Positions 28,337 to 37,228 of a DNA stretch of 64,000 nt are shown here, piece after piece. Position numbers and translations under genes: made by a program. A model generated the notes under the pieces. That model was not told the DNA's origin. It did not search any database and saw nothing but the letters and a program-made list of their open reading frames with translations. The first letter of the stretch is position 1, and every line of letters starts with the position of its first letter. This DNA comes from Schlesneria sp. (GTDB lineage: Bacteria; Planctomycetota; Planctomycetia; Planctomycetales; Planctomycetaceae), in assembly GCA_028291515.1 (NCBI GenBank), contig JAQGHU010000025.1, forward strand, positions 106,686 through 170,685. Direction: 5' to 3'.

Positions 28337-29722
28337 CTATTGCTTCGGCTGGGTCTTCTCAACGGCCTGACGGAGTTTTTCGACTTGCTCCGACAGTTCT
28401 TTCAATTGACGTTCAATCTCTCGTTGATTTTGCGTACGGTCAATCACCTTCGCCGTTGCTCCTGCCTTTGCTGCTGCTTCTGCTTGACGCAGGGTCACGG
28501 TTGTTGGGACCGCAACCTTGGCAGGACGAGGTTCCGTGACACGAATTTCCTTCATCACAGGTGGCGAGGCGGGCATCATGATGATTTTCGTGAATGGAGC
28601 GGGACTATTCAGGTGGCCATGCAACGCCATCGCGGCAAACGGACGAAGGTCGCCAGGGATCGCTGCCAGATCCTTTTCGGTCACGTCCCAGGTCTGATCA
28701 CCTTTCTGCAGGGTGACCTTCGCCGGAGCTGATCCTTTGCGAACCGTTGTCATGGTCACATCATCAGGTAGCGGTAGCGTCGGAGCAATCGCTTGATCGA
28801 CAAAGTTCACATTGCCACTCGTAGTTGCTCCATAGGCGAATGTCCGGGCGACGTGAGGGTTCCGTAGTTGCAACTGTTGCTTGACTAGTGTGCCAATCTC
28901 ATCCGGCAGCTTATCGAGGGAATTGACTTCAGTCGTCCAGACCTGATCTCCCTTTTTGACGATTACTTTTTGAGGCTCTCCTTCCGCAGGCAGGAACTCC
29001 ATCGTCATCCCTTCGGGCCATGGCTCGGCTCTGACATTCACGAACATCGGCCCTGCCCACCGAAGCCCCACCGCTTCCGGCGAGGATGTCCACATCGCTT
29101 TTGAACTTGGATCGGCAGCAGAGATTGTCAAACGTTGCGTCAACGTTTTGGGGCGTTCCGTCGGAACGACTTCTAATGTCTGCTTCCGTCCATGACGCAG
29201 GAACTCCACCTTCATAGCGGCAGTCTCAGCAGCCTGTACGGCAGTGATTAGATCCAGCAGGTTCTTTAATGAACGGACTTCGTCTTTTCCGACAACGTTC
29301 GTGGAGATCAATAAATCATGGACCTGCAGCCCGGCCTTTTTGGCTGGCCCACCGTCATAGACCTCGTCCACCAGAAGACCGATGTCGTTCGCCAGATCTA
29401 ACTGTGCTCGCAGAGCATCGCCGGGTGGGGTACACATCAACCCGATCCAGAACTTGCTTTGCGATTCCGCCTCGGCCATTTTTTTCTGGACCTGGCCTTC
29501 CAAGATTAATCTGGCCGTCGTGAACTCTGGTGCCTGGTCCGATGTAATCGTGATCGAGCGAGCGGGTTCGTCTGAACCTCCCACCAGCACGTCTTGCGAA
29601 GTGATCTGTAACCGCGCGCCCTGGATGTTCAGCGACTGCGGTTCCTCGTCATCGGCCCGCACCAACCCTGGCGCACAGAGCGCCGTCAGAACCCAAGCCA
29701 CACTTAGTTTTCGTAAGTCCAT
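28337..29722 (-). CDS. Secreted PDZ-domain protein, last gene of a sigma-factor operon
   Basis: 461 residues from the ATG at 29722. A signal peptide (LSVAWVLTALCAPGLVRA) is followed by a PDZ domain at about 110-195 (DIGLLVDEVYDGGPAKKAGLQVHDLLIS) of the kind found in periplasmic proteases, but no protease domain is present. The rest is beta-rich with a Lys-Gly-Asp repeat pattern (KKGDQVWTTE, QKGDQTWDVTE, which recur). The C-terminal 60 residues form a coiled coil (REIERQLKELSEQVEKLRQAV). It lies 72 bases after the anti-sigma gene. It may feed an envelope signal to that regulator. Confidence 0.8.
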   Translation of the reverse strand: MDLRKLSVAWVLTALCAPGLVRADDEEPQSLNIQGARLQITSQDVLVGGSDEPARSITITSDQAPEFTTARLILEGQVQKKMAEAESQSKFWIGLMCTPPGDALRAQLDLANDIGLLVDEVYDGGPAKKAGLQVHDLLISTNVVGKDEVRSLKNLLDLITAVQAAETAAMKVEFLRHGRKQTLEVVPTERPKTLTQRLTISAADPSSKAMWTSSPEAVGLRWAGPMFVNVRAEPWPEGMTMEFLPAEGEPQKVIVKKGDQVWTTEVNSLDKLPDEIGTLVKQQLQLRNPHVARTFAYGATTSGNVNFVDQAIAPTLPLPDDVTMTTVRKGSAPAKVTLQKGDQTWDVTEKDLAAIPGDLRPFAAMALHGHLNSPAPFTKIIMMPASPPVMKEIRVTEPRPAKVAVPTTVTLRQAEAAAKAGATAKVIDRTQNQREIERQLKELSEQVEKLRQAVEKTQPKQ

Positions 29723-29794
29723 CACACTACTCCCTGTCTCAAGTGACAAAGCCAATGAAGCCACTCTGCGAAGGCATCCCTGCCAGGCAGATCC

Positions 29795-30520
29795 TTACTG
29801 ATAAACATCCCAACCTGCTTTTTCGACGACGACATTGCTGATCGGCATGACACCATGACGACCATCTTCCAACGTCACTTCATAAAGCTGCCGTTGTTCG
29901 TAGACACGTTTTCCCGAACGTAACAAAGCCCGCTGCACGCTGTCTGGAATCACTGACGGTCCGGCCAGCAAATCTTCCGGCCGAATGCCCGTGCTCTCGA
30001 CCATCGGGACTTCAACCGCTTGCGTTGCCCCCCCCTGCCCGTCGCCTAGTTCCAACCGCAAAGTCTGCTGTTGCTGAACAGACGAGCCCGCATCGGCGAC
30101 TAACACCTCGTTTTGCGGGTCTTCCACAGGACTCGTCATCGACGGTTGATAGGTCGCGGGGGCCGATGGAGCGGTCTCGTGCGAAGCTTGTTGGATGCTG
30201 GAGGTGGACAGGCGACCCAATCCAAACATCAATGCGGCCGATGCCACGACCGCCACGATCGACGACGAACTCCAGCGGGATCGCATCGCAGGCCGAGTCA
30301 CCCCGACCAGCGCAATATTGATTGGGGCGGCTGTCGCTTTCGAACGGCCACTCAAGCTGTCTCGCAGCGCCTGCGATTCCAGGAACGCCAGAGCCAACTG
30401 ACGCCAGCCATCCCGTTCGTGATCAAGGGCCATCAAGACGGCGCGACGTTCATCACGCGACAACTCGCCGTCGACCAGACGATCAATCTGACCGATCGAA
30501 ACAGGTTCAAACTCGTTCAT
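29795..30520 (-). CDS. Anti-sigma-factor-like membrane protein
   Basis: 241 residues. The N-terminus (IGQIDRLVDGELSRDERRAVL) resembles the zinc-less anti-sigma domains of ECF regulators. A membrane helix (SSIVAVVASAALMFGLGRL, about 85-104) splits a cytoplasmic part of 80 residues from a periplasmic tail of 135 residues. The start overlaps the sigma-factor stop by four bases (ATGA), which is typical of sigma/anti-sigma pairs. The short periplasmic tail ends VMPISNVVVEKAGWDVYQ. Signal and release mechanism are unknown. Confidence 0.75.
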   Translation of the reverse strand: MNEFEPVSIGQIDRLVDGELSRDERRAVLMALDHERDGWRQLALAFLESQALRDSLSGRSKATAAPINIALVGVTRPAMRSRWSSSSIVAVVASAALMFGLGRLSTSSIQQASHETAPSAPATYQPSMTSPVEDPQNEVLVADAGSSVQQQQTLRLELGDGQGGATQAVEVPMVESTGIRPEDLLAGPSVIPDSVQRALLRSGKRVYEQRQLYEVTLEDGRHGVMPISNVVVEKAGWDVYQ

Positions 30521-31071
30521 GTTGTTGCCTCCGTCACTTCCAGCGCAATCAAGGCCTCTCGCAAACGCTGACGTGCTCGATGCAGCCGCGTTTCGACGGC
30601 ACTATGACTGATTCCCAAATGTTCAACGAGATCGTGATAGGTCCAATCTTCGGTATACTTCAAGAGCAATAGTTCCGCATCTTTCGCGTGCAACTGATCC
30701 ACCGCGCGGCGAATGAGCTGCTGGCGTTCATCGGCCAGCAGCCAGACCAAAGGATCAGCGATGCCATCCGTTTGCGACGGCAATTCGACCGACAACCGCT
30801 GTCGCAGTTTCCGCTGTCGCCCCAACCGCCGCCGATGCGACAACGCCTGCCGGACGGCGACCCGATACAGCCACGGAGCCACCTTGGCCTCGGGCACGTC
30901 GGGATTATTGCGTACAGTCACCAGAGCGATTTCCTGATAGATCTCGTCTGTGGCCGCCGCATCGCCTGATCGAGTCGTAATCACGGTCCGCAACCACCGC
31001 GCGTGCAACGTCAGCCGTGCGGTCCAATCGCGTTTCTCGTTGTGGCCTGGTAGTTGACGCCATTCACTCAT
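30517..31071 (-). CDS. ECF-family RNA polymerase sigma factor
   Basis: 184 residues. Region 2 is around residues 20-85 (EIYQEIALVTVRNN and APWLYRVAVRQALSHRRR) and region 4 around 120-175 (LLLLKYTEDWTYHDLVEHLGISHSAVETRLHRARQRLREAL). It heads a three-gene operon with the anti-sigma protein and the PDZ protein. Its own promoter is probably autoregulated, but I cannot identify it in the 253-base gap upstream. Confidence 0.88.
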   Translation of the reverse strand: MSEWRQLPGHNEKRDWTARLTLHARWLRTVITTRSGDAAATDEIYQEIALVTVRNNPDVPEAKVAPWLYRVAVRQALSHRRRLGRQRKLRQRLSVELPSQTDGIADPLVWLLADERQQLIRRAVDQLHAKDAELLLLKYTEDWTYHDLVEHLGISHSAVETRLHRARQRLREALIALEVTEATT

Positions 31072-31324
31072 CTCGTCTGGCGGCTCCCTCCACGTGACTC
31101 CCGGTCAGGCATTGCGATACATCAAGAAGTTGCCGCTAGGCCGCGAATCTTGCTTGTCACCTCAAGAAAATATGTCTGCGGGAAAAACTGGCAAGCCGGA
31201 TTTCACTTAACCCAATGGCATGAAAGGAACTAAGGCTTGGCTAGGGCGTAAGCACGCTAACGAATCACATCTCGTCTGTGACATTCATCCCGGTGGATGC
31301 TTGCTCTAATCCTGACGGGGATCC

Positions 31325-33865
31325 TCAATCCCGATGCAGTCGCGGGTAACACCAGTAGCTGTGATCGGCGGTGGCATCATCGAGATGATCGTTTTTCAAT
31401 TCAATGACTTTACTGCGAGCCGGCAGCTTGATGTCGATGGGGACCAGGCCAGCTTGCGGGCTGCTGTAGATCAATTTTCCGTCCGCCCACACTTCATATT
31501 TCGCGGAATTGCTGAGCGGCGTACTGCCGATCGCAGTAAACCGTGTCATGCCATCAGGGATCTGGTATTTGATCGATGATGGTGCATGGGCAAAGATGAA
31601 TTCATGACATGGCACAGCGTCGCGGAAGTTGACAGGGGGCGAGTGAGCAATCGGCTTATTGTGTGTCAGCGACGCGGCACCGACCTCACTTGAGGCAACG
31701 ACAAACGGGAGAGGCCCCGGCTTGCCATCAAGCATCTTGTCCGTCACGCGTTCGGCGGTCACAGCATGAAATCGGGGATAACACCAGTAGACGTGATCAT
31801 AGCTGTGGATCTCACCCGGGTCAGCAACCAACTGGACAAACGAGGCCTTGGGCGGAAGATCGACTTTGACAATGTCGATATTTGTCGTGGCCGAACTGTG
31901 GACCTGCTTCCCATCCACTTCAATCAGAAATTTGGACGAACCGCTCGCACAGTTGTAGCCGACCACCGAAAAACTCTTTGCTCCCGCTGGAATGGGGCAT
32001 TTCAGTCGGGATGGAGCGTGAGCGCCGTAGTAGTCATCGCAGAACTTGAATTCGCGAGAAACGCGAGGCCACCGCTCCAAGATCAAGGGGGGTTGCGTAT
32101 GCGACAACTGGTTGACAGAAAACATTCCTTCGTGTGATTTCAATGCGATTGGCTTCTCTCCCACGAGACGGACATAACCATTCTTCAGATCCTGCTTTCG
32201 ATCAACATCGGTTATAGAATCGCGCGTGATCGTACCCGACAGCATTCGTACGCGGACTTGATTGAACACGAGGTTGTTGTTTTCGTAACTGCCGATCCAA
32301 GGTCGCTGAAGTGATGTCGTTTTCCAGCGAGTCGAATCGGTATCCCGCAGCGCTGAGTACGCACCTTCCCACTTGAGGTAGTCTTTGACGTTGTCAAAGT
32401 CGATATTGAAGCTGGCTTTCTCACCATCGCGTCGCACACGGATGAGAACACGGTGCGGTTCCTTATTGGAAAACGATCCAGGGTGACGTTCGATGTCGCC
32501 CTTTCCATCATGAGCAACAAAAGAACGACTACCAAAACCCGAGCCTAGTGCCAGAAGCATGGTGTGAATTCCCACGGGGAACTGGATATCGGCATCACCG
32601 GCACCTTCATGCCGGGTGAAAACGGCCTCCATGTCGTAATCTCCGTCGAGAATCGCAGACAGCGGGAAATGAGCAAATTCCCCATTTCTTAGCTTTATTC
32701 CGTTTTTTGAGGGCTTTCCTTCGATCTCCCCATTCCAGTTGATTCCACTGTTCGACCAATCGACACCTTCCGTCCATTGAAGCACGTCAACCCACTCCCC
32801 TACCTTCGCTGGTTTCGAGACTTGCGAGCCCTTTGAATTGGATCCCGTGGTCTTGGGGAGCGCGGATGTGCTTGAATCATTCGCCCTCAATGAAGCGATT
32901 TCTTCGAGGCGTTTGCCGACCAGTTGCTTCTTCAGAGCCGATGTCAGGTTTGGCTGGCCCTCTTCGTACCATTCGCCAGCATGCAGAAGTACGGCCGTCT
33001 TCGACGCTGCCGACTCTTTCTGTGCGACATCCCACCACGCGTCGCCAATTGCTGCCTGAGCGGTGGCGTCCGTCGGTTCGGTCAGTTCCAACTCGGCGGC
33101 TGCTTTCCACTTTGGATCGCTGGCTTTCGCCAGGAATGGTAACGCGGCCTTCCAGTCGGCGATCAGCAGCGCATGCCAACGCCCGATGGCGTAATTCGCG
33201 ACCGGATCATCGGCATTCGTCGCCAGCTTCGCAGAAGCCGCTTGAAACGCTTTCCACTCCTTCTCACGCGCGGTAACTTCAACTCTGACTGCCGCAATCG
33301 CGGGCTTGAGGCTGGCAGTTCCGGTCACCCGCCGAATTGCTGACTCGGCTGTGCCGAGTAGCGCATTCGCTTCCGCAAACTGGTTGTCTTGCGCCGCCGC
33401 TTGCGACAGGGCAAGCGCTTCGTCGATGACCAGCTTCATTTGTGCGCCAGACTTGCTGGCGTTGAGAAACTCGGTCAGCAGACGTGTCTTTTCCTTTTGG
33501 GAATTGAGATCAAAGTCCGTCACCAACGAATTGACCGCTTCCAGCCAATTCGTCGCATCGCCAATTTCCTTGGCCAATGAAATGGTGGTTACGAGGATGA
33601 CATACCGTTCATCTGTTCCGAAGCTGTCGTCGCGACTCGCTTCTATCAACTGCTTCACGGCGTTCTGCTTCTTCGAAACCCCGTCCAACTTGGCGAGGTT
33701 ATATGTTTCTTCCAGCAGCTTCGCAATTTCTTTCTGCTTCTCGGCCACAGGGATCGCGGCCCGCGTCTGGGCGAATCCGGAATCGGTCCCCATGACCACG
33801 ATGCACATACTGAGCAGGGCGACGCGCAACACATGAAATCGACTGTGGCAAATCGCAAACGTCAT
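31325..33865 (-). CDS. Large secreted NPCBM-domain protein
   Basis: 846 residues with an N-terminal signal (VLRVALLSMCIVVMGTDSGFAQ). Residues about 30-330 are alpha-helical with TPR-like character (ANALLGTAESAIRRV, YAIGRWHALLIADWKAALPFL). A concanavalin/LamG-like domain lies at about 350-545 (DYDMEAVFTRHEGAGDADI). Two NPCBM/NEW2-like domains follow, one near 560-710 (SREFKFCDDYYGAHAPS, ending YWCYPRFH) and one near 725-846 (HEFIFAHAPSSIKYQIP, ending YWCYPRLH). NPCBM domains are usually carbohydrate-binding modules. No catalytic domain is visible, so it may be a binding or structural protein of the cell surface. Confidence 0.85.
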   Translation of the reverse strand: MTFAICHSRFHVLRVALLSMCIVVMGTDSGFAQTRAAIPVAEKQKEIAKLLEETYNLAKLDGVSKKQNAVKQLIEASRDDSFGTDERYVILVTTISLAKEIGDATNWLEAVNSLVTDFDLNSQKEKTRLLTEFLNASKSGAQMKLVIDEALALSQAAAQDNQFAEANALLGTAESAIRRVTGTASLKPAIAAVRVEVTAREKEWKAFQAASAKLATNADDPVANYAIGRWHALLIADWKAALPFLAKASDPKWKAAAELELTEPTDATAQAAIGDAWWDVAQKESAASKTAVLLHAGEWYEEGQPNLTSALKKQLVGKRLEEIASLRANDSSTSALPKTTGSNSKGSQVSKPAKVGEWVDVLQWTEGVDWSNSGINWNGEIEGKPSKNGIKLRNGEFAHFPLSAILDGDYDMEAVFTRHEGAGDADIQFPVGIHTMLLALGSGFGSRSFVAHDGKGDIERHPGSFSNKEPHRVLIRVRRDGEKASFNIDFDNVKDYLKWEGAYSALRDTDSTRWKTTSLQRPWIGSYENNNLVFNQVRVRMLSGTITRDSITDVDRKQDLKNGYVRLVGEKPIALKSHEGMFSVNQLSHTQPPLILERWPRVSREFKFCDDYYGAHAPSRLKCPIPAGAKSFSVVGYNCASGSSKFLIEVDGKQVHSSATTNIDIVKVDLPPKASFVQLVADPGEIHSYDHVYWCYPRFHAVTAERVTDKMLDGKPGPLPFVVASSEVGAASLTHNKPIAHSPPVNFRDAVPCHEFIFAHAPSSIKYQIPDGMTRFTAIGSTPLSNSAKYEVWADGKLIYSSPQAGLVPIDIKLPARSKVIELKNDHLDDATADHSYWCYPRLHRD

Positions 33866-34233
33866 CTGTCAATTCCCGAACGGCCACATTTGCGGCGGCA
33901 TTCAATGGATGTCATGAAATAACTGATGCAAATACGATCAAGGATTAGCGAGGGTGCGTCAAGCATAGGAACTAACCCGGATAATTCACGTGCCCGTCAG
34001 ATGCTTGCTTCGCCCTGTTCTTCCGTCATCCCCCTTTTGCTTCCGTCATTCCCGCGCAGGCGGGAATCCAGTCCTTCGGCACCGAATCATGACCAAAGCT
34101 CGGGATCGACGAGATTCGTCTTTCCTGCAGCGACACCGTTCCTTCACTCGCTGGATTCCCGCCTGCGCGGGAATGACGGAGGCGGCGAGCCGCGCGAGTG
34201 TTCAATCGAACTTTCATTTCCTAAACTCTGCGC
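33866..34233. other. Divergent intergenic region with a repeat element
   Basis: 368 bases holding the 34044-34178 inverted-repeat element. Promoters for the NPCBM and TauE genes must lie here. The rest is unremarkable. Confidence 0.5.
34044..34178. repeat. MITE-like element bounded by 28-base inverted repeats, copy 1
   Basis: Left arm 34044-34071 (CGTCATTCCCGCGCAGGCGG then GAATCCAG) and right arm 34151-34178 are perfect reverse complements over 28 bases, with a 79-base spacer. Each arm also contains a small internal palindrome. A second element of the same architecture is at 45349-45481 with an unrelated spacer, and a single arm is at 21932-21959. The unit resembles REP/MITE families that bacterial transposases of the TnpA-REP type can mobilise. 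Confidence 0.9.
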
Positions 34234-35004
34234 ATGGAAACAGAAGAAATCACGAAGCTCGTCGTCCTGTGCGGTTCGGCGGTGCTGGCGGGAATTGTGA
34301 ATTCCGTCGCTGGCGGGGGGACGCTACTCACCTTCCCCGCTTTCGTCTGGACACTGGCGGATTCCGTCAAAGCGAATGCAACCAGTACGATGGTGCTGTT
34401 TCCCGGCTCGCTGGCCGCTGTCTGGGGATACCGCCGCGAACTGAAGGAACAGAAAAAATGGATTGTTCCCCTGCTGATCCCATCGCTGGTCGGCGGGTTC
34501 GTGGGGACGTGGCTGGTCCTGCAAAATGAACGGGCGTTCGAGAAGCTTGTTCCCTGGCTGATCCTGCTGGCGTCAGCTCTGTTTCTGTCGCAGCCACTGA
34601 TCAGTCGTCTGACTGGGATCGGGCAGGCCCATCAGCAGCCGTCGCGCGGCTTGTTCATCAGTATCATCTTCTTTCAGTTTCTCGTGGCGCTCTACGGCGG
34701 CTACTTCGGCGCGGGGATTGGAATCCTGATGCTCAGCAGCCTGGCCTTGATGGGGATTGGCGACATTCACCAGATGAACGCCTTGAAGAGTCTGCTGGCC
34801 TCGGCCATCAACGTGATGTCCGTGCTGCTGTTCATCGCCAATGGCAAAGTCGACTGGAAGTACGCGTTCCCCACGATAGTCGCCGCGATCATTGGTGGCT
34901 TCGTCGGTGCCAGTGTGGCGCGGAAGCTCGACAAGAATCTCGTGCGGTATTCCGTCATCGCGATTGGATTCAGCCTGGCGGCTTACTACTTCGTGCGGAC
35001 ATGA
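34234..35004 (+). CDS. TauE/SafE-family (TSUP) membrane transporter
   Basis: 256 residues with about eight hydrophobic segments. The N-terminal LAGIVNSVAGGGTLLTFPAF and the repeat of this pattern in the second half (YFGAGIGILMLSSLALMGI) are characteristic. The family exports sulfite, sulfoacetate or other organosulfur anions; substrate cannot be predicted. No ribosome-binding site is obvious before the ATG at 34234. The neighbouring genes give no metabolic hint. Confidence 0.88.
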   Translation: METEEITKLVVLCGSAVLAGIVNSVAGGGTLLTFPAFVWTLADSVKANATSTMVLFPGSLAAVWGYRRELKEQKKWIVPLLIPSLVGGFVGTWLVLQNERAFEKLVPWLILLASALFLSQPLISRLTGIGQAHQQPSRGLFISIIFFQFLVALYGGYFGAGIGILMLSSLALMGIGDIHQMNALKSLLASAINVMSVLLFIANGKVDWKYAFPTIVAAIIGGFVGASVARKLDKNLVRYSVIAIGFSLAAYYFVRT

Positions 35005-35482
35005 GCATTGCTGGTGGTAAGCGGAATCGGCAGATGGCGCGTCGGCTTCCAAGTAAACATCTCTGATTGAGCGACGCGCCCGTCATTTTTCTGCGGACCA
35101 AAGCATTGCGAGGTTCGTCTGCATCAGCCCGTGCCGCAGCACGTGATCAGGATTTCACCACCACAGCCTTTCGCGCTAAAAACGCCTCAGGTTTTCGCTG
35201 ATTCGCTTTCAAAACGAGATGGGCGATTCTTCTGCATCATGGTCGATCGCGCTTCATTGAAAACAAGTCGTCTCAAAGATGCGGTAAGAAACCTTCATTG
35301 GTTGATCGCTTTAGAATTCCCTGATTTTGAAGCGACATTGACATTCGCCCTCAATGCAATTCATTTTCAGCGCAGGGACGGCACATGTATTGCCAAGGTG
35401 GTCAGAGAGTGCCGCTCTTCACGTTGTGAAACGAGCGTGCGATATTGGAATCACCCAGTCAATGTTTGTAGGAGAGTCTAAA
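35005..35482. other. Intergenic region before the PRC-barrel gene
   Basis: 478 bases without a convincing gene. A TTGACA at 35338-35343 with TCATTT seventeen bases further on is a possible but weak sigma-70-type promoter for the PRC-barrel gene. An in-frame start at 35354 would extend that protein by 43 residues lacking signal-peptide character, so I do not use it. Confidence 0.4.
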
Positions 35483-35992
35483 ATGGTATCGAATCGTCCA
35501 TTATTCGCAGGGGCTTTTGTCGTCGCCCTCACCTCAGTTTGCTTCGTCGCAGCACAAGAAGTGAAGGTTCAAAAAGTACAACCAGCGCTGCCGGACCAAC
35601 AAGTCCAGCAGGCCCAACCAGGCGCTTCGGCCGCTAACGTACCCACTTATCGAGCCAAGCAGATCATCGGCTCGAAGCTGGCAATCCAAGGCAATGCATC
35701 TGCCGGTACTGTGGACGACATCGTTCTCGACGAACACGGCAATGTCGATTATCTGATCGTTGCCACCGCAGACGGACAGCTTGTCACAGTTCCTTGGGAT
35801 GCCGCGGTCTACAATGCCGACAAGCGAGTTGCCACCGTTCAGATCACTCCCGACAACTTCAAGCAAGTGCCAACTTATACCGCCCAGCAATATCCCGTTT
35901 ATTCGACTCCTGCCTATCGCAATCAAGTCTACCAGGCCTACGGTCTGACCCCAGGCCAGGCTCGCCGCGCCGTTCGACGCACGCTTCCGTAA
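35483..35992 (+). CDS. Exported PRC-barrel domain protein
   Basis: 169 residues from the ATG at 35483, with AGGAG eight bases upstream. Signal peptide: MVSNRPLFAGAFVVALTSVC then FVAAQ. A Gln/Pro-rich linker (VQKVQPALPDQQVQQAQPG) precedes a PRC-barrel (about 60-130: RAKQIIGSKLAIQGNASAG, TVDDIVLDEHGNVDYLIV, TVPWDAAVYNADKRVA). PRC-barrels are small ligand- or protein-binding domains. The Tyr-rich C-terminus (TAQQYPVYSTPAYRNQVYQAY) is unusual. A strong terminator follows. Function unknown. Confidence 0.85.
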   Translation: MVSNRPLFAGAFVVALTSVCFVAAQEVKVQKVQPALPDQQVQQAQPGASAANVPTYRAKQIIGSKLAIQGNASAGTVDDIVLDEHGNVDYLIVATADGQLVTVPWDAAVYNADKRVATVQITPDNFKQVPTYTAQQYPVYSTPAYRNQVYQAYGLTPGQARRAVRRTLP

Positions 35993-36020
35993 GGGCAGCG
36001 GACATCAAAAAGCGATCGAC

Positions 36021-36056
36021 ACGAGCCCGCAACGATTTTCGTGCGGGCTCGTTTTG
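36021..36056 (+). terminator. Intrinsic terminator after the PRC-barrel gene
   Basis: An 11-pair stem (ACGAGCCCGCA / TGCGGGCTCGT) with a ten-base loop, followed by TTTTG; 28 bases after the stop. Confidence 0.85.
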
Positions 36057-36085
36057 TCATTGCCTAGCACAAGGGAAAGAATCGT

Positions 36086-37228
36086 TCATGATCCCTTGTA
36101 GACCAGCAGAGGCTTCAGTTCGCGAATGATACGAGTGAGGTCACGCTGCGCACGCATCACTCGACCGATGTCTTTGTAAGCTGAGGGTGCCTCGTCGCGC
36201 AGGCTGTCTGCTTGTCGCTGATTGAACCAGACACCGCGCATCTGCTGCTGCAGGTCCCGTCGCGAAATACGCTGCCGAGCCGCCTGCCTGGCCATCGCTC
36301 GCCCTGCCCCGTGCGAACTCGACTGCAAAGACTCGGGAAGGCCACGCCCCGTGACGTGATAGCTGCGACTGCCCATCGAGCCGGGGATGACTCCTGCTTG
36401 TGACTCCGCTGCGGGAAGAGCCCCTTTGCGATGGACCCACAGTTCCTGGCCGAAGTGAACTTCCCGCTGCACATGGTTGTGGTGGCTGTGAATGAGCGAT
36501 GTCCAGTCGAATTCGGTGGCGAACAGCGTTTGCATGACTGCCTCCACCGCTCTTGCCATCGCCAGTCGGTTTTGCATCGCGTATTCGATCGCCCAGTTGA
36601 GATCTGACAGATATGCCACACCATCCGGGTGTGACCCATCCAGGAAGCTCAGCCCACTGACTGACAGTTCTGCCTGACGAAGATGATGCTCGCTGATCGC
36701 CTGCCCCATTCCTCTCGATCCACTGTGCAGCATCAGCCAGAGGCGTCCCTGGAGATCCGATTGAAATTCGACGAAATGGTTGCCACGGCCAAGCGATCCT
36801 AGCTGGTACAGACCGTCTCGTGATTTGAGCTTCACTAAAGATGGCGAACTTAGATCGTGACGCATCAGTTCGTCTGGCAACTGGTCGGGCACGCGACCGC
36901 CAGAGTGCTTGTTCGCAGGGACGTGTTCGTACAACCCTGCGAGCACGCGCGCGGCCGTTAGTTCATTCGCCAGAACATCGGCAGGCAGATCACAAGCGAC
37001 AGCCAGCATGCCGCAACCGATGTCACTTCCCACGGCCTGCGGGTAGATCAACTCCCGTGTGGCAATGACAGTGCCGTTGCAGACCTCGCCGGCCAAATGC
37101 ACATCTGGCATCACCGCCACATGGCACACATCATCTGTCTGCGCCAGCCGATCCAGAGCTCGAGACACATCGGCTGGCAGCGGTTCTGACAACCACTTCG
37201 TGACTTTTGCGGTGGCATCATTCGTCAT
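36086..37228 (-). CDS. rtcB: RtcB-type RNA ligase
   Basis: 380 residues. The metal and catalytic motifs of RtcB are all visible: AVMPDVHLAGEV, AVGSDIGCGM with the metal Cys, LGRGNHFVEFQ, MLHSGSRGMG, HNHVQREVHFG, GSMGSRSYHVTGRG, and SSSHGAGRAMAR holding the guanylated His. RtcB joins 2',3'-cyclic phosphate or 3'-phosphate to 5'-OH RNA ends with GTP and Mn. It overlaps the rbfA-like gene upstream by four bases, so both are translated from one mRNA. No archease or RtcA gene is next to it. Confidence 0.95.
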   Translation of the reverse strand: MTNDATAKVTKWLSEPLPADVSRALDRLAQTDDVCHVAVMPDVHLAGEVCNGTVIATRELIYPQAVGSDIGCGMLAVACDLPADVLANELTAARVLAGLYEHVPANKHSGGRVPDQLPDELMRHDLSSPSLVKLKSRDGLYQLGSLGRGNHFVEFQSDLQGRLWLMLHSGSRGMGQAISEHHLRQAELSVSGLSFLDGSHPDGVAYLSDLNWAIEYAMQNRLAMARAVEAVMQTLFATEFDWTSLIHSHHNHVQREVHFGQELWVHRKGALPAAESQAGVIPGSMGSRSYHVTGRGLPESLQSSSHGAGRAMARQAARQRISRRDLQQQMRGVWFNQRQADSLRDEAPSAYKDIGRVMRAQRDLTRIIRELKPLLVYKGS

